Shown: piece after piece, positions 42,435 through 51,179 of the stretch
Numbering within the stretch: the first letter of the stretch is position 1
Layout of the letters: every line of letters begins with the position of its first letter
Assembly: GCF_030546805.1 (NCBI RefSeq)
Contig: NZ_JAUOPC010000003.1
Span: 310,001-374,000, forward strand
DNA: 64,000 nt
Reading direction: 5' to 3'
Origin: Cyclobacterium sp. 1_MG-2023
GTDB lineage: Bacteria; Bacteroidota; Bacteroidia; Cytophagales; Cyclobacteriaceae
Position numbers and translations under genes: made by a program
Notes under the pieces: model-generated
Database searches by the model: none
What the model saw: only the letters and a program-made list of their open reading frames with translations
Told to the model about the DNA's origin: nothing

Positions 42435-45095
42435 ATGATTGGTACTTTAAATAGAAGTTGTAAAACAAGCATATTGTTTGCCCTGATTGGTCTGGTTTCA
42501 TTTCCCTTGTATGGTCAAGGGATAAAAGGTTTTGTATCCGGAGAAGATGGTAAACCCTTGGCCTTTGCGACTGTCTTTGCCAGAAACCTAAATGATGGTA
42601 TTCCGACGAACCAAAATGGCTATTTTGAATGGAAACTTCCTAAGGGTCATTATGATGTACTCTTCCAGCACTTGGGCTATACTTCGCAATTAAAGGCGAT
42701 TGAGGTGAAGGATGATTGGGTAGAAGTGAATGTTGTCTTGGAAATGCAAACTTATGGACTTCCTGAGGTAGAGGTAAAAGAAGGTGCTGAGGATCCTGCA
42801 TTAACAGTGATCAGAAAAGCCATTGCTAAAGCCAAATACCATAAACTTCAAGTAGAAGCTTATACCATGATGGTATACATCAAAGGTACCGGTGAACTAA
42901 GCGATGCGCCATTCTTTCTTAAGAAAAAGTTAGCCAAGGAAGGTGTTAGCTTAAATGAAGCATATACTTCTGAATCCGTCTCTAAGGTTAGTTTTAAACA
43001 ACCAAATGAAATCAAAGAAGAGGTCATAAGCATTCGCACAAGTGGTGATAACAACCAAACTTCGCCTGCTCCCTATATTGGGGCTAGTTTTTACGACGAC
43101 AAGGTAAATGATATCATTTCCCCCCTGGCAAAGTCGGCTTTTGCGTATTATAGGTTTCGCTTGGAAGGTACCTTTCTGGAAGACGAGGTACTTGTCAATA
43201 AAATAAGGGTCATTCCTCGGTCTAAAGGAGAGAAGGTCTTTGATGGTTATATTTATATTGTAGAAGACTTGTGGTCTATCCATAGTTTGAACCTAAAAAC
43301 ATCTCTATTGGGCTTTGATATAAAGGTTCGCCAACAATATGCCCCTATAAAGGAAAAGGTATGGATGCCCATTACACATACGTATATTTTTGGAGGGAAA
43401 TTTTTCGGTTTTGAAGGTGAGTTTCAATATTTGGCTTCAACGAGAGATTATGAGTTAACCCTCAACCCGGAGCTTCAATTTGACACTGAAATTCTAGATG
43501 AAAAAGTCACGGCTATTCCTGAAAAGGTCAAAACCTTAGCCAACAAAGATGCGCCATTATTACAATTAGAAGAAGCCGAGCAATTGAGTAGAAAACAATT
43601 CCGGAAACTAATCACTGCCTATGAAAAAGAGCAAGTTAAAGCCCGAGAAGAGCAAGAAATAGTTTCAGTAAGAAGTCAAGTGATTGATTCTCTGGCTACC
43701 CAAAGGAGCATGGCTTATTGGGACAGTATCCGACCTACACCACTGACCAAAAAGGAAATTTTAGGATATGTTAGAGATGATAGTTTGGCGCTAATAGACA
43801 AAGCTAAAAATAGTGAGGTAGATAGTATCGCACAAAAAGCCAAAAGGAAATTTAACCCATTTGATATTTTTACCGGCGGAAGGTACAATTTTGGAAAGGG
43901 TAAATCTGCAGGTTTTTATACCAATTGGACAAAAATGTCCTTTAATACTGTGGAAGGCTTTAAATTGGGTTTTTCCGGTTTTTATAGAAAAGAGGAAATT
44001 ACCAAAATGGCGGATAGTGTGACCAATGAGGTAAGGTCATGGAACTTAAAGCCGGAGTTTAGGTATGGATTTGCTAGCAAAAAGGCCTACATGACTTTTA
44101 ACTTCCGTAGGTCTGTAACCAAAGGAAGGGAAGGATATTCCTTGGGAATGGATGGTGGAAAATTCATTTACCAATACAATGATGAAGGTCCTATAAGTGA
44201 ACAAGTAAATGCGCTTTATTCACTTTTTTTCAAAGAGAATTACATGAAATTATATGAAAAAGCATTTGCTAGGTTTTTCTGGGCCCAAAGGATGGGAGAT
44301 CAATTTACCTATAGGGCAAGCATAAGCTTGGAAGATAGAAGTCCACTTACCAACCATAGCAATTACAGTTTTTTCAATAATAATGGTAAGGCGTACCGTT
44401 CCAATAAGCCTTTTCAAAAAGACCTGAATGATCAATTTTTGGTTTCCAACAAAGCCACATTGCTCGATTTGAGTGTTGATTGGAGACCGGGACTAAAATA
44501 TCAAGTAAGAAATAACCGTAAAATTCCCTTAATGGCTACTGCTCCCTTATTAATGCTTAGCTACAAGCAAGCTGTCCCTATCATTTTAAAAGGGGCTGAA
44601 GTGAGTAAATATCAACAGGTGGAATTCGGGATAAAACATTCCATTCCTTTCGGGGTAAGTGGTAGGTTGGCATTTAATCTGACTGCAGGTGAATTTTTTA
44701 ATGCGAAGAAAGTCTATTTTATGGATTTCAAACATTTTGGTGGAAATAGAACGGTCTTTAGTAATATGGGGGCCGCGAGTAACTATAGATTCCTGGATTA
44801 TTATACCTTTAGTACTATGGATCGGTATTTTGGAGGTTTGGTTCATTACCAGTTCAGAAAATTTATTTTCACCCAATTACCCGGACTGCGGTTTTCAGGA
44901 ATTAGGGAAAACCTGTTCTTTAACTACTTGAAAACAAAAAATTCGCCTCACTATTGGGAGCTTGGTTACTCTTTAGATAACCTTTTCAGATTGTTTAGGT
45001 TGGAGATGGGGGCAGGTTTTGAAAACGGAAAGTACAGCTCAGGTGGCTTTAGGTTTGGAATTGCCACCTTTATTTCAATAAATATAGACGAGTAA
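42435..45095 (+). CDS. DUF5686 / carboxypeptidase-like regulatory domain outer-membrane protein
   Basis: About 886 residues from the ATG at 42435, giving a signal peptide ending PLYGQ; an ATG at 42402 would add 11 residues before it. An N-terminal carboxypeptidase-regulatory-like domain (GIKGFVSGEDGKPLAFATV to LFQHLGYTS, about 29-100 of the mature frame) precedes a long DUF5686-type region. That region ends in alternating hydrophobic strands consistent with a beta-barrel (FRKFIFTQLPGLRFSG, HYWELGYSLDNLFRLFRLEMG). The family is common in Bacteroidota and has no settled function; an outer-membrane role is inferred. It is likely unrelated to the sulfatases around it. The radical SAM gene starts 42 bases after it. 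Confidence 0.82.
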   Translation: MIGTLNRSCKTSILFALIGLVSFPLYGQGIKGFVSGEDGKPLAFATVFARNLNDGIPTNQNGYFEWKLPKGHYDVLFQHLGYTSQLKAIEVKDDWVEVNVVLEMQTYGLPEVEVKEGAEDPALTVIRKAIAKAKYHKLQVEAYTMMVYIKGTGELSDAPFFLKKKLAKEGVSLNEAYTSESVSKVSFKQPNEIKEEVISIRTSGDNNQTSPAPYIGASFYDDKVNDIISPLAKSAFAYYRFRLEGTFLEDEVLVNKIRVIPRSKGEKVFDGYIYIVEDLWSIHSLNLKTSLLGFDIKVRQQYAPIKEKVWMPITHTYIFGGKFFGFEGEFQYLASTRDYELTLNPELQFDTEILDEKVTAIPEKVKTLANKDAPLLQLEEAEQLSRKQFRKLITAYEKEQVKAREEQEIVSVRSQVIDSLATQRSMAYWDSIRPTPLTKKEILGYVRDDSLALIDKAKNSEVDSIAQKAKRKFNPFDIFTGGRYNFGKGKSAGFYTNWTKMSFNTVEGFKLGFSGFYRKEEITKMADSVTNEVRSWNLKPEFRYGFASKKAYMTFNFRRSVTKGREGYSLGMDGGKFIYQYNDEGPISEQVNALYSLFFKENYMKLYEKAFARFFWAQRMGDQFTYRASISLEDRSPLTNHSNYSFFNNNGKAYRSNKPFQKDLNDQFLVSNKATLLDLSVDWRPGLKYQVRNNRKIPLMATAPLLMLSYKQAVPIILKGAEVSKYQQVEFGIKHSIPFGVSGRLAFNLTAGEFFNAKKVYFMDFKHFGGNRTVFSNMGAASNYRFLDYYTFSTMDRYFGGLVHYQFRKFIFTQLPGLRFSGIRENLFFNYLKTKNSPHYWELGYSLDNLFRLFRLEMGAGFENGKYSSGGFRFGIATFISINIDE

Positions 45096-45137
45096 GCGGT
45101 TTTAACTTACTTTTGTATTGGCCAAACTCCAGACTCT

Positions 45138-47336
45138 TTGAAAGATTTACTCTTAATCACTCCTCCATTTACCCAGTTGAATACGCCTTATCCGGGGACA
45201 GCCTATTTAAAAGGCTTTTTGAATACCAAAGGTATCAGTAGTTTTCAGATGGATTTGGGGATGGATGTTATTCAGGCCATCTTTTCTAAAAAAGGACTGG
45301 AAGAGATATTTTTATTTGCGGAGCAAAATAAGACGATCAGAAGTGAAAACGCAGAAAGAATATTTGCCCTAAAAGATGTATACATCCTTTCGATTGATGC
45401 GGTAATACTTTTCCTTCAGGGGAATAATGCGACTTTGGCTAGGAAGATTTGTGCGGATAACTTTTTGCCTAAAGCCGCTAGATTTGAACAGCTGGATGAC
45501 CTGGATTATGCCTTTGGTAATATGGGAATGCAGGATAGGGCTAAACACCTGGCAACCCTTTATTTGGAAGACTTGTCTGACTTTATTATTGAATGTGTTG
45601 ATGCGAATTTTGGCTTCAGTAGGTATGCAGAATCCCTAGGAAAGAGTGCCAACAGTTTCGATGCGCTTTACGAAAAGTTAAGCATGGAACTTACTTATAT
45701 CGATTGTATAAGTATTAAGCTGTTGGATTATCAAATGAAAACCATTCAACCCAAAATGGTCGGCTTATCAGTACCTTTCCCGGGAAATTTATACAGTGCC
45801 TTTCGATGTGGTCAGTTTATAAAAGAGAATTATCCACAGGTAAAAATTGTGATGGGAGGAGGCTTCCCAAATACTGAATTGAGAAGTGTTTCTGACCCAA
45901 GGGTATTTGATTTTGTCGATTTTATTTGCCTAGATGATGGAGAAAAACCGATAGAGATTATTTTGAAGCTAATCGAAAAAGACCATCTTCCATTCGATTT
46001 AAATATCAAATTAAAGCGAACGTTTTTTCGATTAGGTGAAGCTGTTTTGTATAAGAATGATTCCAATGAAACAGATTACAAACAGCATGAATTAGGTACC
46101 CCTGATTATTCCGATTTGAATCTGGATAAATACATTTCTGTCATAGAAATTGCCAACCCCATGCATAGTTTATGGAGTGATGGAAGGTGGAATAAACTAA
46201 CCATGGCTCATGGTTGCTATTGGGGCAAGTGTACTTTTTGTGACATTTCTCTGGATTATATAAAAATTTACGAGCCCCTTACTGCCGGTATTTTGGTAGA
46301 TCGGATGGAGCAATTGATAAAAGAAACCGGAGAGAGTGGATTTCATTTTGTCGATGAAGCTGCACCTCCGTCCTTGATGCGTGCCCTGGCTCTGGAAATT
46401 ATTAAGCGCAAACTCAGCCTTACCTGGTGGACAAATATTCGTTTTGAGAAAAGTTTTTCGCTAGACTTATGCTTACTGTTGGCTGCTTCCGGCTGTATAG
46501 CCGTATCGGGAGGTTTAGAGGTGGCTTCAGACAGGCTGCTTAAGCTTATTGATAAAGGGGTGACTGTGGAACAAGTGGCAATGGTTACCAGAAATTTTAC
46601 TGAGGCAGGAATAATGGTGCATGCCTACCTTATGTATGGCTATCCTACCCAAACCATCCAAGAAACCATTGACAGCCTTGAGATGGTTCGTCAGTTGTTT
46701 GAGGAAGGTGTATTGCGGTCAGGATTTTGGCATCAATTTGCCCTGACAGCTCATAGTCCTATTGGTTTGGCTCCTGAGGAATTTCAAATTATTTCACAGC
46801 AAAATAAGATCACTTTTGCTAACAATGACATTGCATTTACAGACCCAACCGGCGTAGATCATTCTCAGTTTAGCTTTGGCTTAAAGAAGTCACTTTTTAA
46901 CTTTATGCACGGTATAGGTTTTGACTTTCCCTTGCAAGACTGGTTTGAATTTAAAATTCCACGGCCAACCATTGGGCCGGATTATATTGCTTCATGTCTT
47001 GAGAAGGAAAACCATAAAGCCCCTAAAGATACCGCTAAGGTGGTATGGATAGGAAGTGCACCCATTGTGACAGAGAAAGTCATTCGCAAAAAGAAGAAGT
47101 CTTATCCTAGGGTTTTATTGACCTTTCATACGCCTACAGCCATAGTCGACCTTACCTTAACAAAAGATCATGCGGATTGGCTGTTGCATATACTGGAGGA
47201 GATGAAAGCATCTTCCAAGCCTCTTTCCTATATTGTTTTTAAATCAAGCTTTGAAGAAGCTTGTGGGAATTTTGATGAATTTTTCAACTCGGCCATAAAA
47301 GAAGAACTAAATGCTTGTGGATTGTTGATCCTCTAA
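45138..47336 (+). CDS. B12-binding-domain radical SAM protein
   Basis: The 732-residue protein starts with TTG at 45138; no nearby in-frame ATG exists. The N-terminal half has a cobalamin-binding-like fold (LLLITPPFTQLNTPYPGTAY at the start, then PKMVGLSVPFPGNLYSAFRC and KIVMGGGFPNTELRS at about 206-250). The canonical DxHxxG cobalamin motif is not seen. The radical SAM domain begins about 354 with the cluster motif HGCYWGKCTFC (C360, C365, C368), followed by FHFVDEAAPPSLM, SGGLEVASDRLLKLIDKG and AYLMYGYPTQTIQETIDSL. No signal peptide, so it is cytoplasmic. Such enzymes perform methylations or rearrangements; the substrate is unknown. It may form a unit with the DUF5686 gene just upstream. 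Confidence 0.88.
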   Translation: MKDLLLITPPFTQLNTPYPGTAYLKGFLNTKGISSFQMDLGMDVIQAIFSKKGLEEIFLFAEQNKTIRSENAERIFALKDVYILSIDAVILFLQGNNATLARKICADNFLPKAARFEQLDDLDYAFGNMGMQDRAKHLATLYLEDLSDFIIECVDANFGFSRYAESLGKSANSFDALYEKLSMELTYIDCISIKLLDYQMKTIQPKMVGLSVPFPGNLYSAFRCGQFIKENYPQVKIVMGGGFPNTELRSVSDPRVFDFVDFICLDDGEKPIEIILKLIEKDHLPFDLNIKLKRTFFRLGEAVLYKNDSNETDYKQHELGTPDYSDLNLDKYISVIEIANPMHSLWSDGRWNKLTMAHGCYWGKCTFCDISLDYIKIYEPLTAGILVDRMEQLIKETGESGFHFVDEAAPPSLMRALALEIIKRKLSLTWWTNIRFEKSFSLDLCLLLAASGCIAVSGGLEVASDRLLKLIDKGVTVEQVAMVTRNFTEAGIMVHAYLMYGYPTQTIQETIDSLEMVRQLFEEGVLRSGFWHQFALTAHSPIGLAPEEFQIISQQNKITFANNDIAFTDPTGVDHSQFSFGLKKSLFNFMHGIGFDFPLQDWFEFKIPRPTIGPDYIASCLEKENHKAPKDTAKVVWIGSAPIVTEKVIRKKKKSYPRVLLTFHTPTAIVDLTLTKDHADWLLHILEEMKASSKPLSYIVFKSSFEEACGNFDEFFNSAIKEELNACGLLIL

Positions 47337-47446
47337 AAGAGTAATTTAACTTTTTGATTAAGTTTTAGTATGGCTTTTTCAATCTTAAAAAAATTGTATA
47401 TTTAGCTTTTATTAAATCCCAAAATTAACTAAATCCAAGACAATTT

Positions 47447-49168
47447 ATGAAGCGTAGGGCTTTCATCAAAAAAAATGGAACATTTACCCTTTTTGCTCCA
47501 TTTGCCAGCTTGCCAATTGCCTCTTTTGAATCTTCCAATAATAATATAGAAATCAATAAACCTGAGTGGTTATTACAAATGATTTCTAATAATGATTTGT
47601 CGCTGAATAATATCCTTCTCAGGTATGTGGGAGACAAGCATGCTGTCCACTATGGAGCGGTATTGGATGGGAATGAAATGGCAACTGCCCATTCTATAAC
47701 TTCTTTCATAAAAACGGGGATTTGTGCCTTGGTAAGTTCCGAATCAGAATTTTATAATGATCAGGAGTTAAGGGAGAAATTGGCTTTATCCTGTCATTTT
47801 ATTCTAGGCCTTCAAAATGAGGATGGCACAATTGATCTGGTCTCTACCAACTTCCATTCCACTCCGGATACAGGATTTATCGTAAAATGGTTGGCTCCGG
47901 TTTGGCGTCTCTTGGATCAATCAGAAGTGTCCCAAAAACAATTGATTTTAGCTCCCCTCAAACAATTTCTGGTCAATGCAGGTGAAGCCTTGAAAATAGG
48001 GGGTATTCATACACCCAATCACAGATGGGTGGTTAGCTCGGCACTGGCGGAACTCTATAAAATCAAGCCTGATGAAGCCTATAAATCAAGGGCAGAAGAA
48101 TGGCTCTCGGAGCAAATTGATTTGGATGAAGATGGACAATTTGAAGAAAAAAGTAGTTATATATACTCTTCTTTGAGTGATAGGGTGTTGATTAGTATTG
48201 CAAGAGGGTTCAATAAGCCGGAATTGCTGGATTATGTAGCAAAAAATCTTAAAATGAACCTTTTTTACCTGCATCCCAATGGGGAAATTGTAACGGAAGC
48301 ATCCGGAAGACAGGACAACTCCCGAATAGGCACCTTAGAAAATTATTATTATCCATTCCGCTATATGGCCCTAAAGACGGGAGATGGGCAATTTGCTGCT
48401 GCCTGTAAGTTAATTGAAGAAACTTGTTTCAGAAAAACAACCGGTTTTCTATATTATTTCCTGGAGGATCCCTCTCTTTGGGAGGAATTGCCTGCTTCAA
48501 AAGCATTGCCGGTCAATTATGCCAAAGAATTTCGGAATTCAAATTTAATAAGGGTGAGAAGGGGGAATTATGACGCATCTATACTTTCTGATAGTACCGT
48601 TTTCTTTACTTTTCATAAAAAAGAATTGGCCCTACAAGGAATGAGGTTTGCCAGTGCTTTTTTTGGGAAAGGTCAATTTTCCGCAGATTCTTATAAAGTA
48701 GAGAATGGCAAATACATTCTTTCAAGTGAATTGACTGGGCCTTATTATCAGCCTTTTCCCAAAGAAAACATTCCTGGTGATGGGGTATGGTCCAAAATGC
48801 CCAGAAATCAGCGCCAACAATCAGAAATTCAAAAGCTTTACAGTACCGTAACCATTCAGGAAGAGGGGGATGGGTTTTCGATTGATATTGCGATAAATGG
48901 GACAGACAATGTTCCGGTTGCGCTTGAGTTAATATTTAGACCCGGAGGATCTTTTTCAGGTACTGTGCCTCATGAAGGAATGAAAGAGACGGTATTTTTA
49001 AAAGAAGGAATGGGTAAATACACCGGCAATGGCTCCTCTATAAATTTTGGGCCGGGTTTATACAGGCACAAATGGGTAGCTATAAGGGGTGCTTTGCCTA
49101 AAATGGATGCACCCACAGCCTTCCTGACAGGCACTACACCTTTTCACCATTCCATAAAAATCTCTTAA
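47447..49168 (+). CDS. Exported (alpha/alpha)-toroid protein, possible polysaccharide lyase (heparinase-like)
   Basis: The 573-residue protein begins MKRRAFIKKNGTFTLF, a twin-arginine-like export signal. I do not recognise the family with certainty. The first two thirds are helical repeats consistent with an (alpha/alpha) toroid: ALSCHFILGLQNEDGTIDL, HTPNHRWVVSSALAEL (N191-H192-R193), AEEWLSEQIDLDEDGQFEE, GRQDNSRIGTLENYYYPFRY. The last third is beta-rich (YSTVTIQEEGDGFSIDIAI, VALELIFRPGGSF). A toroid followed by a beta-sandwich is the layout of heparinase- and alginate-lyase-type polysaccharide lyases, and Asn-His/Arg/Tyr are the usual catalytic residues. It opens a sulfatase operon (stop 7 bases before the next gene), which supports action on an acidic sulfated glycan. 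A hydrolase with the same fold is also possible. Confidence 0.6.
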   Translation: MKRRAFIKKNGTFTLFAPFASLPIASFESSNNNIEINKPEWLLQMISNNDLSLNNILLRYVGDKHAVHYGAVLDGNEMATAHSITSFIKTGICALVSSESEFYNDQELREKLALSCHFILGLQNEDGTIDLVSTNFHSTPDTGFIVKWLAPVWRLLDQSEVSQKQLILAPLKQFLVNAGEALKIGGIHTPNHRWVVSSALAELYKIKPDEAYKSRAEEWLSEQIDLDEDGQFEEKSSYIYSSLSDRVLISIARGFNKPELLDYVAKNLKMNLFYLHPNGEIVTEASGRQDNSRIGTLENYYYPFRYMALKTGDGQFAAACKLIEETCFRKTTGFLYYFLEDPSLWEELPASKALPVNYAKEFRNSNLIRVRRGNYDASILSDSTVFFTFHKKELALQGMRFASAFFGKGQFSADSYKVENGKYILSSELTGPYYQPFPKENIPGDGVWSKMPRNQRQQSEIQKLYSTVTIQEEGDGFSIDIAINGTDNVPVALELIFRPGGSFSGTVPHEGMKETVFLKEGMGKYTGNGSSINFGPGLYRHKWVAIRGALPKMDAPTAFLTGTTPFHHSIKIS

Positions 49169-49175
49169 TACCAAC

Positions 49176-51071
49176 ATGATGATTATACTGAATCGTTTTA
49201 AAGAGAAAACTTTCTTGTCATGCCTATTTTTGATAGGCTGGCCTGTTTATATGTTAAGTTTTACCGGGGAGGCTTATGGTCAATCGAAGATAGAAAAAGC
49301 CAAACCTAATATTGTCTTTCTTATTTCTGAAGACAATTCCAAGCACTTCATGAAGCTCTTTGATTCCAATGGTGTGGAAACACCAAACATTGAGAAGATG
49401 CTTCAATCAGGTCTTCTTTATCCCAATGCATTTTCGAATGCCCCTGTTTGTTCAGTAGCGCGAAGCACACTTATTTCCGGGACCCTCACTACTAGGACAG
49501 GAATGTACTTGCACAGAAAAATTAAAATTGCACCGATGCCAGAAGGGCTGGAAATGTTTCCGGCTTATCTTAGGAAGGCGGGTTATTATACAACCAATAA
49601 TTACAAGAAAGATTACAATGCTGTAGAAAAAGAAAATGTATGGGACAACTCCTCTAAAAAAGCAGCTTGGCAAAATAGACCAGACAAAAACCAACCTTTT
49701 TTTCATCAAGAAACCTTTCATGAAAGCCATGAAAGCCGGCTACATTTTTCAAATGATGTAATGGCAAATCATAAAGTTTCGGATAACCCTGCCCAAGTAT
49801 TTCTTTTCCCCCAATTTCCTAATACTCCATTGTTCAGGTATACGGTTGCTTATCATAGAGATAAAATCAGAGAAATTGATGCCTGGGTAGGAAAGAAATT
49901 GGAGGAATTGTCAGATTCCGGGGAGCTTGAAAATACTTTTGTTTTCTATTTTGGTGATCATGGTGGCGTTTTGCCGGGAAGTAAAGGTTATTTATTTGAA
50001 ACAGGTTTAAACGTTCCTTTGGTTGTTCGGATACCGGAAAATTACAAGCACCTGTCTCCTTATAAACCAAAGGAAAGGCCTCAAGCCTTTGTAAGTTTCA
50101 TTGACTTTGCACCTACGGTTTTACATTTAGCAGGATTAGAAGTTCCGAAACAAATGGATGGAAATCCTTTTTTGGGCTCAGGGCTAAAGAGAGCCTCCTT
50201 AGAAAGCAGAGACGAGACCTATGGTCATGCAGATCGCTTTGATGAAAAATATGAAATGCTTCGATCCATTAGGAAGGGTAAATGGAAGTATATTCGTAGT
50301 TATCAGCCTTATTATCCGGATGGTTTGCAAAACAATTATCGCTATAAAATGATGGCCTTTGCCTCTTGGAGAGAGCTTTATAAAGAGGGACAATTGAATA
50401 CTGAACAGGCTGCATTTTTTATGGAAAAACCGGTAGAGCGATTGTACAATTTGGAAGACGATCCTTATGAAATCAATAATCTGGCCGGAGAAGAGAAGGA
50501 AATTTTAAAAGAACTACGAGACCGACTCAATACATGGATGATGGAGAAAAATGACCTTGGTTTTTTTCCTGAAAATGTTTTGGTGAATCGTGCTTTGAAT
50601 AACCCTGTTGGCTTTGGAATAAAGCAGCATAAAAAAATCAAGCAGCTTATTAAAATATCCGAATGGGCCACTGCGGATTGGGCTGAAGTAAAGGATCGGG
50701 TCATAGAAACGATTATGCATGGAGAGGAAATGGAAAGGTATTGGGCTTATACAGTGGCATGCACCTTTGGAGAAAAAGTAAAGCCGGATTACCATAAGTT
50801 TCCTGATTATGAAAGCGAATCTGTTCCTATCGTCCAATTAAGTGCCATTACCCTTTCGGGCAGGGTAGGAGCAAATAATCCCATGCCGGACTTGATCGAA
50901 TGGTTAAATCAATCAAAAGATCCGGTAGCCAATTTGATTGCCTTGAATACCTTGGTGTATTTTAAGGACCATACCCCTTATGGAACCAACTTTAATTCAG
51001 ATAGCTTGCAGCTTAAGGTGGAAAATGATGAGGTCATCCGTAGGCTAAAGTACCTTGATGGGACCTGGTGA
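49176..51071 (+). CDS. Sulfatase (S1 family) with unusual CSVAR active-site motif and C-terminal helical extension
   Basis: The 631-residue exported protein is the longest sulfatase here. The metal block is ISEDNSKHFMKLF (E52-D53). The active-site segment is NAPVCSVARSTLISG with C92, so position +2 is Val instead of the Pro or Ala of the C-x-P/A-x-R maturation motif. The remaining S1 blocks are present (VFYFGDHGGVLPGSKGYLFETGLNVPLVVRIPE, SFIDFAPTVLHLAGLEVP). About 130 residues after the sulfatase domain form HEAT-like helices. The 'SEDNS' opening resembles heparan-N-sulfatase-like branches. It lies between the lyase-like gene and the FGE-like gene, 108 bases before the latter. Confidence 0.88.
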   Translation: MMIILNRFKEKTFLSCLFLIGWPVYMLSFTGEAYGQSKIEKAKPNIVFLISEDNSKHFMKLFDSNGVETPNIEKMLQSGLLYPNAFSNAPVCSVARSTLISGTLTTRTGMYLHRKIKIAPMPEGLEMFPAYLRKAGYYTTNNYKKDYNAVEKENVWDNSSKKAAWQNRPDKNQPFFHQETFHESHESRLHFSNDVMANHKVSDNPAQVFLFPQFPNTPLFRYTVAYHRDKIREIDAWVGKKLEELSDSGELENTFVFYFGDHGGVLPGSKGYLFETGLNVPLVVRIPENYKHLSPYKPKERPQAFVSFIDFAPTVLHLAGLEVPKQMDGNPFLGSGLKRASLESRDETYGHADRFDEKYEMLRSIRKGKWKYIRSYQPYYPDGLQNNYRYKMMAFASWRELYKEGQLNTEQAAFFMEKPVERLYNLEDDPYEINNLAGEEKEILKELRDRLNTWMMEKNDLGFFPENVLVNRALNNPVGFGIKQHKKIKQLIKISEWATADWAEVKDRVIETIMHGEEMERYWAYTVACTFGEKVKPDYHKFPDYESESVPIVQLSAITLSGRVGANNPMPDLIEWLNQSKDPVANLIALNTLVYFKDHTPYGTNFNSDSLQLKVENDEVIRRLKYLDGTW

Positions 51072-51179
51072 TCACTTCCTAAATGATAAATAGTGCATTC
51101 ATCAAATTTTATGACCAAGAATAGGTGTTTGTACCTAACTTCTTTAAATTGTAAGTTGATTTAATTTAATTACCAAAAA

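Noticed and set aside
42435-47336. DUF5686 and radical SAM genes as part of the sulfatase system
   Set aside because: Neither family is tied to sulfated-glycan breakdown. The radical SAM protein has a B12-type layout and CX4CX2C cluster motif, not the anSME-type features, so it is unlikely to be the sulfatase-maturating enzyme.
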